NCBI GenBank assembly: GCA_958370785.1
Contig: CATXKN010000016.1
Location: 1 to 13,111, forward strand
Reading direction: 5' to 3'
Source of the DNA: an uncultured Collinsella sp.
Lineage (GTDB): Bacteria > Actinomycetota > Coriobacteriia > Coriobacteriales > Coriobacteriaceae
Length of the DNA stretch: 13,111 nt
A program made the position numbers and the translations under genes. Under the pieces are notes generated by a model that worked only from the letters and a program-made list of their open reading frames with translations, did no database searches and was not told the origin of the DNA. Every line of letters starts with the position of its first letter. Within the stretch, counting starts at the first letter, position 1. Positions 6,557 to 13,111 of the stretch are shown here, piece after piece.

Positions 6557-6601
6557 GGTATTACTTGGTATTCCTAAGTATTACCCCGCAGATAGAATAC
6601 C
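6557..6601. promoter_or_regulatory. Cluster of GGTATT-type repeats upstream of the antitoxin gene, possible operator
   Basis: Within 45 bp there are GGTATTAC (6557-6564), GGTATTCC (6567-6574), GTATTACC (6578-6585) and GAATACC (6595-6601). The first two are direct repeats 10 bp apart, one helical turn. GGTATTC and GAATACC form an inverted pair. The cluster lies 115-160 bp before the antitoxin ATG. RelB-type proteins bind short repeated operator boxes, so autoregulation is possible, but the distance is large and no clear promoter hexamers are seen. Confidence 0.3.
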
Positions 6602-6607
6602 ACACCC

Positions 6608-6650
6608 GACCCCATAGGGACGGAGGAAAACGAATCATTTTGTTGCTGAG
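6608..6650. repeat. Direct repeat copy B (downstream of the ABC transporter gene)
   Basis: Second copy of the repeat at 6211-6252, in the same orientation, 397 bp away. It begins 7 bp after the stop codon of the permease-ATPase gene as read on the minus strand. Both copies therefore sit directly 3' of a minus-strand gene, which argues for a dispersed 3'-flanking element. No terminator-like stem with a T-tract is visible in it. Confidence 0.8.
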
Positions 6651-6657
6651 TCAGTAT

Positions 6658-8034
6658 TTAGAGCGTGATGATGCCCGAGATATCGAGGGCCTGAGCGTCG
6701 GAGACGTCATGTGTGGCAAGCAAGAGCGTGCGGCCGTCGAGCAGGTCGAGCACGACCTTGGTCGTCACATCGCGCGCGGCGGCATCCAGGCCGGTAAAGG
6801 GCTCATCCAGAATGACGGCACAGCCGCCACACAGCAGGGCTCGAGCGATCTCGACACGACGGCGCTGCCCGCCCGAAAGCTCAGCCACGCGAACATGCAC
6901 GTCGATTCCCGGCACCAACCGGCGCAGCAAGGTCGTAGCGTTCGAAGCATCCACGCGCGCATCGGCACACACCAGCACGTTATCCAAAGCCGAGCTGCCC
7001 TCTACCAAGCGTGCATCCTGAAACACCATCGAGCACGGCGCGCACTCCCCCGCTGCCAACGAAAGCAGCGTCGACTTGCCCATGCCCGAAGCGCCCATCA
7101 CGCAGATACGCCCACCCGCAGGCACGTTGAGCACCAGACCATCCAGCGCCGGCGCCCAGGGCGCACGATCGCCCACGGCAAGCGCAAGCTCCGCTGCGGC
7201 GCCATCGCTCGCAGCCCCCGCACGCCCGCGCAGTCCATGCCCATGCGCCCGCACGGCCGCGCGCCACGCCACGGGTCCCGAAACCCGCAGCAGCCACACC
7301 AGCACGCGCTCACACGCCCACGAGGCGGCAACGACCAGCACGGTCCACGCCAGCAAATCAGCCGTCTCAATCAAAAGCTTTGCCTGATAGATGCGCTCGC
7401 CCACGGTGCCCACCGCCATGCCGATCAGCTCGGCTGCCACGCCGGCCTTCCAGCTCATGCCGATCACGGCGCGGGCGCACGAAAGCACAAACGGCAGGAC
7501 TTCGCGCCAGGTATGGGCGCAAAACAGGCGCCAGCCGCGCACGCCATGCAGACGGAACATCTGCTCCAGCGGTTTATTCACCTGTGCCAAGCCCTCGGCC
7601 AGCGAAAAATACACGCCCGACAGCGCCATCAAAAAGACCGCGGCGATGCTCACGCGCGCCGATCCCAACCAAATAAGCAGCAGGACCACCACGCAGGCAA
7701 CCGGCGTCGCCTTAACAAACGAAAGTGCCGGAGCCACCAGGCGCGCAAACGCCCGCAACCGTGACGAAATCCCGGCAAGCACGCCACCACACACCGCGGC
7801 AAGCGCCAGCCCGCCCAGTATCCGCGCGCCCGAGCCCACCAAAATCGCCCAGGTACCGCCATCGCACACCAGGCGCAGCAGCGCCAAGGCAACAGCACCC
7901 GGCCCCGGCAAGATCAGTGGCTGCGCCACCAGCACCGCCGCGAAGACCCACACGGCAAGCCAAAAGGCGGCGACGGCACCTGCTGCCGCCACCGCCTTCA
8001 TACGCTCTGTCATTTGTCGAGCAAACGCACGCAC
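6658..8034 (-). CDS. Fused ABC permease-ATPase, SsuC-SsuB/TauC-TauB type importer
   Basis: A single 458-aa chain combining two subunits that are normally separate. Residues 1-255 form a BPD-type permease with about six membrane segments and the EAA-like loop GVRGWRLFCAHTWREVLP (about 164-181), followed by SWKAGVAAELIG typical of SsuC/TauC. A linker of about 25 residues leads to an ABC ATPase (about 280-458): Walker A GASGMGKST (314-322), Q-loop Gln339, signature LSGGQ (386-390), Walker B CAVILDE with Glu411, and H-loop His442. All catalytic residues are present. The ATPase is compact: only 19 residues separate the Walker A Lys320 from Gln339, against about 40 in SsuB, so the strand-turn-strand region between them is missing. 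GTG at 8034 is chosen because GGAG lies 6 nt upstream; ATGs at 8013 and 8001 are alternatives. It follows the lipoprotein gene by 3 nt. Confidence 0.88.
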   Translation of the reverse strand: MRAFARQMTERMKAVAAAGAVAAFWLAVWVFAAVLVAQPLILPGPGAVALALLRLVCDGGTWAILVGSGARILGGLALAAVCGGVLAGISSRLRAFARLVAPALSFVKATPVACVVVLLLIWLGSARVSIAAVFLMALSGVYFSLAEGLAQVNKPLEQMFRLHGVRGWRLFCAHTWREVLPFVLSCARAVIGMSWKAGVAAELIGMAVGTVGERIYQAKLLIETADLLAWTVLVVAASWACERVLVWLLRVSGPVAWRAAVRAHGHGLRGRAGAASDGAAAELALAVGDRAPWAPALDGLVLNVPAGGRICVMGASGMGKSTLLSLAAGECAPCSMVFQDARLVEGSSALDNVLVCADARVDASNATTLLRRLVPGIDVHVRVAELSGGQRRRVEIARALLCGGCAVILDEPFTGLDAAARDVTTKVVLDLLDGRTLLLATHDVSDAQALDISGIITL

Positions 8035-8037
8035 GGG

Positions 8038-9093
8038 CTACTCCATGTAGTAGAAATCGTCAGCCGGAAGTTTACCACCCACGGCGCTCGCGTCCGCGTC
8101 GGACAGCACCTGCAGATACCCACTAAGTGCCGCCTTCATATCCTTGCCCGTCTGGCACACGAGCATGCACCCGGGAATCGCCTTCTCGGCGATCTTGGCG
8201 TTGTCCACGATGCCGGCATCGACCACGGCCTGCGCCCAGTCTGCCGGCGCCGCATTGACGGCCTTAACGCTCGCCGCATGGCAGCTCAAGAACTCCGCCA
8301 CGGCCTCGGGATGTTCCTCGGCAAACGCGCGGCGCACCACGGTCACGCCCGTCAGCAGGCGCGAACCCGTGTCACCCGCCAGCTCATCCCACACATCGGT
8401 CAGACTTACCGGCGCTGACAGCTTGCCTTCGCTCTTGGCGATGGCAGCGGTCTTGAACGGCTCCGGCAGCACGCCCACGGCAGACGGGTCGGCAAGCAGG
8501 GCCGACAGCACCTCGGTGGGCTCGCTCTTAAACTCGAGCCTCACCTGGCCGGTCAGGCCCGCGCGCTCCAGCAGGAAGTTCATGACGTACTCTGGCGTGG
8601 TGCCCTTGCCCGTCATGTAGACGGTGCGACCCGCCAGATCGCCAAACGAGGCCACATTCGCGTCGCCCGTCACCACATTCAGCACACCCAGCGTGTTGAT
8701 GTCGATGACCCGCACCGCACCCTCGGTCTTGTTGTAGAGCACGCTCGCCACGTTGGCGGGCACCAGGGCAATGTCGATATCGCCCTGAATGACCTTGGGC
8801 ACGATCTCGTCGGCGGCAGTGTTGATCGCAAAGTCGAACTCATTGTCCGTCTCGCCATCGGCCGCCCGGTCCATAAACTGCACCAGACCAATCGAGGTCG
8901 GCCCCTTGAGCGAGGCGACGTGCACCTCGACCGGCTCTGCAGCAGCACCGGCGCCGTCCGTGGCAGCCGAGCCCGCGGCGGACCCGGCACCGGCGGCCCC
9001 GCCGCCACAGCCCGCGAGCGCAAGCGACAGGGCGCCCGCGGCGAGCGCCGAGGCAAACCCCCGGCGCGACATCTCAAAATCAAACGCGCGCAT
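8038..9093 (-). CDS. Tat-dependent substrate-binding lipoprotein of an SsuA/NMT1-type ABC importer
   Basis: A 351-aa extracytoplasmic binding protein. The N-terminus has a twin-arginine motif SRRGFA (residues 9-14), a hydrophobic stretch and the lipobox LAGC with Cys29, then an Ala/Gly-rich linker. It should be exported folded and anchored to the membrane. The mature part fits the SsuA/TauA/NMT1 (nitrate-sulfonate-taurine-thiamine precursor) class: IDIALVPANVASVLYN, INTLGVLNVVTGD, DLAGRTVYMTGKGTTPEYVMNFLL and VGVLPEPF are family-typical. The ligand cannot be read from the sequence. The ATG at 9093 lies 2 nt after the hydrogenase stop with GGGGA about 10 nt upstream; a second ATG at 9072, next to the Tat motif, is possible but has a poorer ribosome binding site. 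The upstream frame to 9339 is antisense-type noise inside the hydrogenase gene. Partner of the fused permease-ATPase downstream. Confidence 0.88.
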   Translation of the reverse strand: MRAFDFEMSRRGFASALAAGALSLALAGCGGGAAGAGSAAGSAATDGAGAAAEPVEVHVASLKGPTSIGLVQFMDRAADGETDNEFDFAINTAADEIVPKVIQGDIDIALVPANVASVLYNKTEGAVRVIDINTLGVLNVVTGDANVASFGDLAGRTVYMTGKGTTPEYVMNFLLERAGLTGQVRLEFKSEPTEVLSALLADPSAVGVLPEPFKTAAIAKSEGKLSAPVSLTDVWDELAGDTGSRLLTGVTVVRRAFAEEHPEAVAEFLSCHAASVKAVNAAPADWAQAVVDAGIVDNAKIAEKAIPGCMLVCQTGKDMKAALSGYLQVLSDADASAVGGKLPADDFYYME

Positions 9094-9095
9094 CG

Positions 9096-10907
9096 CTAGC
9101 ACGTCCCCTCGTTGGGCATCGTCCATGCGTGATGGTCGGTATGCAGCAGCTCCTCGGCCAGTGGCGAGAGCGGCTCGCCCAAGAACTCGCGGTAGCACGC
9201 CTGGACATCGGGATTCTCGTGCGAGAAGCGAATGTCCGCAGCGGCATCCAGGCCCCACAGCACCTGACCGCGCTCGGCTGCCAGCTCGCAGCCGTCGTGG
9301 ATGGGCTGACCGCCGCCACCGACGCAGCCGCCGGGGCATGCCATGACCTCAACGAAGTCATAGCTCACGCGGCCGTCGCGAATCGCGTCGAGCAGACGGG
9401 CGGCGTTGCCTAGCCCGTGCGCCACGGCGACGCGCACCTTGGTGCCATCGATATCGGCCACGGCCTCCTTCCAGCCGTCGAGTCCGCGCACATCGGTAAA
9501 GAAGTCGGCGTCGGGGTTCTTGCCCGTCACCAGGTAATAGGCCGAGCGCACGGCGGCCTCCATCACGCCGCCCGTGGCGCCAAAGATCACGCCCGCGCCC
9601 GTGCCAAAGCCTAGCGGCGTGTCGAGCGGCTCCTCGACCAGCGTGCCCACGCTCACGTGGCTCGCGCGGATCATGCGTACCATCTCGCGCACCGTCAGCG
9701 CAACGTCAACGTCGGGCGCACCGCCCTCGCCCACCATGCTCGGCAGCGCGCACTCGGCCTTCTTGGCCGTGCACGGCATAACGGACACCACAAACAGGCG
9801 CTCGGGCTCCACGCCCAGCACCTTGGCGTAGTAGGTCTTGGCGATGGCGCCGAACATCTGCTGCGGCGACTTTGACGTGGACAGGCTGCCGACAAACTCG
9901 GGGTAGCGCGCCTTCACAAAGCGCACCCAACCCGGGCAGCAGCTCGTGAACATGGGCCAGCCACGGCTGTCGCCCTCGCCCTTGGCGGCCTTACCCAGGC
10001 GCTCGAGCAGCTCGGAGCCCTCCTCCATAATGGTGAGGTCGGCCGAGAAGTCGGTGTCGAACACGTACTCAAAGCCCACGCGGCGCAGCGCGCAAGCCAG
10101 GCGCTCGACGGTGGCCTCATCGCGCGAAATGCCGAGCTCCTCGCCCCAGGCGCTACGCACGGCCGGCGCAATCTGCACCAGCACGATCTTGTCGGGATCG
10201 GCGATGGCGTCGAACACGGTCTCGGTATCGTCACGCTCGCGCAGGGCGCCCGTCGGGCAATGCGTGATGCACTGACCGCACGCGACGCAATCGGTCTTGC
10301 CGATCGGCGCACGCCCGCGGGTGCCCACGGCGGTATGCGTGGCGCGGTTGGTCAGGTCCCAAATCCCTAAGCCCTGCACGCTCTCGCACACCTTGATGCA
10401 GCGCATGCATTTGATGCACTTGTCGTTATCGCGGATGATGGGGAAATCGAAGTCCCAGCCCTCGCGCGCCAGGTGCTGCTCGTACGGCAGATAGAAGATG
10501 CCCAGGTCGTTGGCGATGGTCTGCAGGTTGCAGTTACCACTGCGCACGCAGCTCGTACAGCGCGAGTCGTGCTGGGACAGCAGCAGCTGCACGTTGGTGC
10601 GACGCGCCTCGCGGGCCTTGGGGCTGTTGGTGTGGACCACCATGCCGTCGAGCACGTAGTTGTTGCAAGCGGCAACCAGCTGGTCGCAGCCCTCAACCTC
10701 GACCACGCACACGCGGCAACCGCCAATCTCGTTTAAATCGCGCAGGTAGCACAGGGTGGGAATCTGGATGCCGACGGACTTGGCCGCGTCCAGGATCGTG
10801 GTGTGCTCGGGCACCACGACCTCGCAATTATCGATAGTGAGCTTGACCATGTTGAGTGCTCCGCTTTCGGTGTTGTCGCTGACAGTGGGGTTGTTGAGCT
10901 CTACCAT
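9096..10907 (-). CDS. [FeFe] hydrogenase, catalytic subunit with full N-terminal Fe-S relay
   Basis: A 603-aa soluble enzyme that interconverts protons and H2. In order: a 2Fe-2S domain (Cys53, 64, 67, 81), the His-Cys 4Fe-4S site (His113, Cys117, 120, 126), two 4Fe-4S ferredoxin motifs (Cys164, 167, 170, 174 and Cys207, 210, 213, 217), then the H-cluster domain with TSCCPGW (Cys323 proton relay, Cys324 ligand), MPCTAKKAE (Cys379) and MACPGGCVGGGGQP (Cys524, Cys528). All motifs are intact, so an active enzyme is expected. The layout is that of Clostridium CpI and of the catalytic subunit of NAD-linked enzymes. The ATG at 10907 has GGAGG at 8 nt and overlaps the previous gene by 7 nt. An internal ATG at 10850 with GGAG upstream gives the more usual N-terminus (MVKLTID) and is a real alternative. 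No maturation genes (hydE, hydF, hydG) are in the window. The neighbouring GltD-like flavoprotein points to NAD(P)H coupling. Confidence 0.93.
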   Translation of the reverse strand: MVELNNPTVSDNTESGALNMVKLTIDNCEVVVPEHTTILDAAKSVGIQIPTLCYLRDLNEIGGCRVCVVEVEGCDQLVAACNNYVLDGMVVHTNSPKAREARRTNVQLLLSQHDSRCTSCVRSGNCNLQTIANDLGIFYLPYEQHLAREGWDFDFPIIRDNDKCIKCMRCIKVCESVQGLGIWDLTNRATHTAVGTRGRAPIGKTDCVACGQCITHCPTGALRERDDTETVFDAIADPDKIVLVQIAPAVRSAWGEELGISRDEATVERLACALRRVGFEYVFDTDFSADLTIMEEGSELLERLGKAAKGEGDSRGWPMFTSCCPGWVRFVKARYPEFVGSLSTSKSPQQMFGAIAKTYYAKVLGVEPERLFVVSVMPCTAKKAECALPSMVGEGGAPDVDVALTVREMVRMIRASHVSVGTLVEEPLDTPLGFGTGAGVIFGATGGVMEAAVRSAYYLVTGKNPDADFFTDVRGLDGWKEAVADIDGTKVRVAVAHGLGNAARLLDAIRDGRVSYDFVEVMACPGGCVGGGGQPIHDGCELAAERGQVLWGLDAAADIRFSHENPDVQACYREFLGEPLSPLAEELLHTDHHAWTMPNEGTC

Positions 10908-12733
10908 TCCAGGTTCCTCCCTCCACGGAACGCGCCAAAGCCAAAGTGGTCGCAACGCAGGCAGCGGCTTGCCTCCTGGCGTGCCTCCTCCTCGGTAAGG
11001 CCCTGCTCGACCAGATTCCAATCGTGGATGCGCTCGCCGGCCTCGCGCTCGCCCAGCTCGCAGCGGCCGCACTCGTGCTTACCCTTAAACTGCACGGTCG
11101 GCAGCTCAACGTCGAGCTTGATCTTGTGGTCAAAGCCCAGGTAGCGGTCGATATTTGCCGAAGCAACGCGGCCGGCGTTGATGGCCCGGATGACGGTGGC
11201 GGGACCGGTCTGGCAGTCACCGCCGCTAAAGAGGCCATCGAAGTTAGGCACGGCGCCATCCGAATCGGTGACCACGCGGCCCCACTTGCAGGCGATGCCC
11301 ATATCTTCAAACGGCTTGGAGTCGATGTCCTGGCCAATGGCCACAAACACGCGCTCGCAGGGAATGACGCGCTCGGGCGTGGCGGCGGCACGCGGGGCCG
11401 GACGCCCACGACGGGGCTCGCCGATAATCTGCGGCTGCACGCGCAGGCCGCTCACGCGACCTTCCTCGCCCGTCTCGATAGCGAGCGGAGCCGTCAGCTC
11501 CAGAACCTCGCAGCCCTCGGCCTGGGCGCCGGCAATCTCGGCATCCTGGGCCGTCATGTCGCAGATGCGACGGCGGTAAACGATGCTCACCTTTTCGGCA
11601 CCGCAGCGCACGGCAGAGCGCGCCACGTCCATGGCCACATTGCCGCCGCCGATGACGCACACGCGCTGGCCGCTCAGGTCGGGTAGCTCGTCGTCGCCGA
11701 TGGCACGCAGCATCTTGACGGCCGACTCCACGCCGAGCGCCTCTTCGCCCGGAAGGCCGAGCTTCTTATCGCTGTGGGCACCGATGGCCAGGTAGACGGC
11801 ATCGAACTCGTCGCGAAGGCGGGCAAGCCCCTCGCCGTTGACGGAGTGGTCGAGTTCCACGTCGATGCCGGCGCTCAAGATCCAGTCGATCTCGGCCTGC
11901 AGGCGCTCGCGCGGCAGACGGTAGCTGGGAATGCCATAGCGCAGCATGCCGCCCAAGTGGTGGCGCTGCTCAAAAATGGTTACCTTGTGGCCCATCACGG
12001 CCAGGTAGTAGGCGCAGGAAAGGCCAGCCGGGCCGCCGCCGATCACGGCGATGCGCTTACCGGTGTTGTCGGCCACGCTGGGTTTGCAATCGTTGAGGTC
12101 GCTGTGCTCAACGGCAAAACGCTTGAGGGCGAGGATGTTCATGGGGTCGTCGACCATGCCGCGACGGCAGTGCATCTCGCAGGGATGCTCGCACACCAGG
12201 CCACAAACGAGCGGCAGCGGGTTGTTCTTGCGGATGACCTTGACGGCATCGGCATAGCGGCCGGCCTCGACCAGCGAAATGTAACCGGGAATGTCGACGT
12301 GCGCCGGGCAGCCCGAGACGCACGGGACGCGGGCCTCGCGGTCAAAGCCACAGGAGTGCTCGCGAATGTGGTGCTCAAAATCATCGCGGAAACCGCGGAT
12401 GGCGGTGAGTGCCATGGCGCCGGCCTCGTAGCCGATGGCGCAATCGCTCGAAAGGTAGATGGTGCGGGCCGTGCGCTCAATCAGGTTGAGTGTGGACTCA
12501 TCGGCGCGCCCTTCGAGCACATCGGCGAGCAGGTCGCTCAGCGCGCTTAGGCCCACGCGGCAGGGCGTACACTTGCCGCAGCTCTGGGTGGAGCACAGGT
12601 TGACGAGCGCTGCCGTAAACTCCACAGGACACGGGGCGAGCGAGCTCACCGCCAGACGACGTCCGAGCGCATCGTGCAGGTCGTCCATGACGGCCTGAGC
12701 GTGGCTGCGTTCCATTACATGCAGTCGAGCCAT
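10901..12733 (-). CDS. Fe-S flavoprotein: NuoF C-terminal module fused to GltD-like NAD(P)H oxidoreductase, hydrogenase partner
   Basis: A 610-aa cytoplasmic electron-transfer protein. Residues 1-125 match only the last part of NuoF/HydB: SCGKCTPC (Cys52, 55, 58) and SSDCAIG (Cys98) bind a 4Fe-4S cluster; the FMN/NADH-binding and SLBB parts of NuoF are absent. Residues 126-210 are the GltD-type Fe-S domain (Cys128, 138, 142 and Cys177, 181, 185, 189). Next come the FAD-binding GGGPAG (232-237) and a second dinucleotide fold with GGGNVA (362-367) for NAD(P)H, ending in SGGDCQTGPATVIRAI near the FAD. The C-terminus has two more CxxC pairs (Cys555/558 and Cys591/594). It probably passes electrons between NAD(P)H and the hydrogenase encoded directly downstream (7-nt overlap). 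The ATG at 12733 has AGGGG at 5 nt; a GTG at 12748 is also in frame. It is often annotated as a glutamate synthase small subunit, but no gltB is present. Confidence 0.88.
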   Translation of the reverse strand: MARLHVMERSHAQAVMDDLHDALGRRLAVSSLAPCPVEFTAALVNLCSTQSCGKCTPCRVGLSALSDLLADVLEGRADESTLNLIERTARTIYLSSDCAIGYEAGAMALTAIRGFRDDFEHHIREHSCGFDREARVPCVSGCPAHVDIPGYISLVEAGRYADAVKVIRKNNPLPLVCGLVCEHPCEMHCRRGMVDDPMNILALKRFAVEHSDLNDCKPSVADNTGKRIAVIGGGPAGLSCAYYLAVMGHKVTIFEQRHHLGGMLRYGIPSYRLPRERLQAEIDWILSAGIDVELDHSVNGEGLARLRDEFDAVYLAIGAHSDKKLGLPGEEALGVESAVKMLRAIGDDELPDLSGQRVCVIGGGNVAMDVARSAVRCGAEKVSIVYRRRICDMTAQDAEIAGAQAEGCEVLELTAPLAIETGEEGRVSGLRVQPQIIGEPRRGRPAPRAAATPERVIPCERVFVAIGQDIDSKPFEDMGIACKWGRVVTDSDGAVPNFDGLFSGGDCQTGPATVIRAINAGRVASANIDRYLGFDHKIKLDVELPTVQFKGKHECGRCELGEREAGERIHDWNLVEQGLTEEEARQEASRCLRCDHFGFGAFRGGRNLEW

Positions 12734-12754
12734 AAGATCCCCTCTCACATGGCA

Positions 12755-12774
12755 GCCCGGAGGCGAGACCGGGC
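12755..12774. other. Short GC-rich hairpin in the leader of the hydrogenase operon
   Basis: GCCCGG and CCGGGC form a perfect 6-bp stem with an 8-nt loop, about 20 bp before the first start codon of the operon. No T-tract follows. The rest of the 256-bp space between 12734 and 12989 is moderately AT-rich around 12860-12915 and probably holds the operon promoter, but I could not find a convincing -35/-10 pair. Confidence 0.3.
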
Positions 12775-12919
12775 GAAGTTGCTACACGCACAACACTGAC
12801 CCAAAAAGTTGTTAGGTCTTCACGCAGTTCGGCAGGCGGCATGAAATGTCACCCTCAGCGGTGAAATAGAACATTACCGCAGATAAATGCCATATTTGAT
12901 AAAACGCGTTACCAAACGA

Positions 12920-12957
12920 CAATGCCCCGCCCACGCAATCACGTGGACGGGGCATTG
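12920..12957 (-). terminator. Strong hairpin downstream of the partial upstream gene
   Basis: The arms 12920-12935 and 12942-12957 pair over 16 positions around a 6-nt loop (CAATCA). The one mismatch on the plus strand becomes a U-G wobble in minus-strand RNA, so the structure is better on the minus strand and favours ending the gene that stops at 12990. No clear U-tract follows on either side, which weakens the call. It separates that gene from the hydrogenase operon. Confidence 0.55.
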
Positions 12958-12989
12958 CTCATGGTATGCGGCCAGCGACCCTGTTGCTT

Positions 12990-13111
12990 TTACTTAAGCT
13001 CGGGCCAGTAACCCTTGTTGGCCTCGATCATGTCGTCGAGAACCTCCTTGGCGACCTTCATCGAAGGCACGGTCTTGTTCAGCGTAAAGGCCTTGAGCGC
13101 CTTCTCGTATG
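12990..13111 (-). CDS. C-terminal 39 codons of a gene running in from the right edge, possibly a GH4 6-phospho-glycosidase
   Basis: The minus-strand frame is open from the window edge to a TAA at 12990-12992. The tail contains ALKAFTLNKTVPSMKVAKEV and ends NKGYWPELK. Codon use is GC-rich and consistent with a real gene, and a hairpin follows 33 bp downstream. The phrase 'LNKTVPS.K.AKE.LD...EANK.YWP' resembles, from memory, the C-termini of family 4 glycoside hydrolases such as maltose-6-phosphate glucosidase. This is a weak assignment because only the last 39 residues are visible; the catalytic and NAD-binding parts lie outside the window. Confidence 0.5.
   Translation of the reverse strand, partial: YEKALKAFTLNKTVPSMKVAKEVLDDMIEANKGYWPELK

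Noticed and set aside
6373..7764. 463-aa open frame on the plus strand opposite the permease-ATPase gene
   Set aside because: Arg/His/Gln-rich shadow without motifs; the minus strand has all ABC motifs.
10901..12733. Glutamate synthase small subunit (gltD)
   Set aside because: The GltD-like part is real, but the NuoF-type N-terminus and the [FeFe] hydrogenase directly downstream, with no gltB present, argue against a glutamate synthase role.

Overview
The window reads as a chromosomal segment of a high-GC, anaerobic, gut-type Actinobacterium. My best guess is Coriobacteriia, Collinsella-like. This is inferred from GC-rich codon use, strong GGAGG ribosome binding sites and the gene set: FucO, a soluble [FeFe] hydrogenase and a Tat lipoprotein. 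I could not test it by search. No rRNA, tRNA, CRISPR array, transposase or phage gene is visible.

Layout from left to right. (1) Positions 1-1115, minus: a 3'-truncated iron-dependent lactaldehyde reductase (fucO), with an 18-bp LacI-type palindrome upstream. (2) Positions about 1180-2140: an AT-rich islet with one plus-strand gene, a divergent LURP-one/tubby-like (YxjI-type) protein, closed by a very long hairpin (2079-2137). (3) Positions 2145-2864, minus: a DUF1275/YoaK membrane protein. (4) Positions 3115-5250, plus: a YgiQ-family radical SAM protein, preceded by a 12-bp inverted repeat. (5) Positions 5247-6158, minus: a CPBP intramembrane protease whose stop codon overlaps that of ygiQ. 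(6) Positions 6242-6442, minus: an orphan RelB/DinJ-type antitoxin lying between two near-identical direct repeats of about 42 bp. (7) Positions 6658-12733, minus: a tightly packed four-gene cluster. In transcription order it holds an Fe-S flavoprotein (NuoF C-terminal module fused to a GltD-like module), a 603-aa [FeFe] hydrogenase, a Tat-dependent substrate-binding lipoprotein, and a single-chain permease-ATPase ABC transporter. (8) Positions 12990-13111, minus: the last 39 codons of another gene, perhaps a GH4 6-phospho-glycosidase.

The most interesting part is the four-gene cluster. Its junctions are a 7-nt overlap, a 2-nt gap and a 3-nt gap, so co-transcription is very likely. The first two proteins look like a hydrogenase that exchanges electrons with NAD(P)H through a glutamate-synthase-small-subunit-like flavoprotein, not through the NuoE/NuoF pair of classical bifurcating enzymes. 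The last two form a SsuABC/TauABC-like importer in which the permease and an unusually compact ATPase are fused. Why an importer of this type should be coupled to a hydrogenase is not explained by anything I can see.
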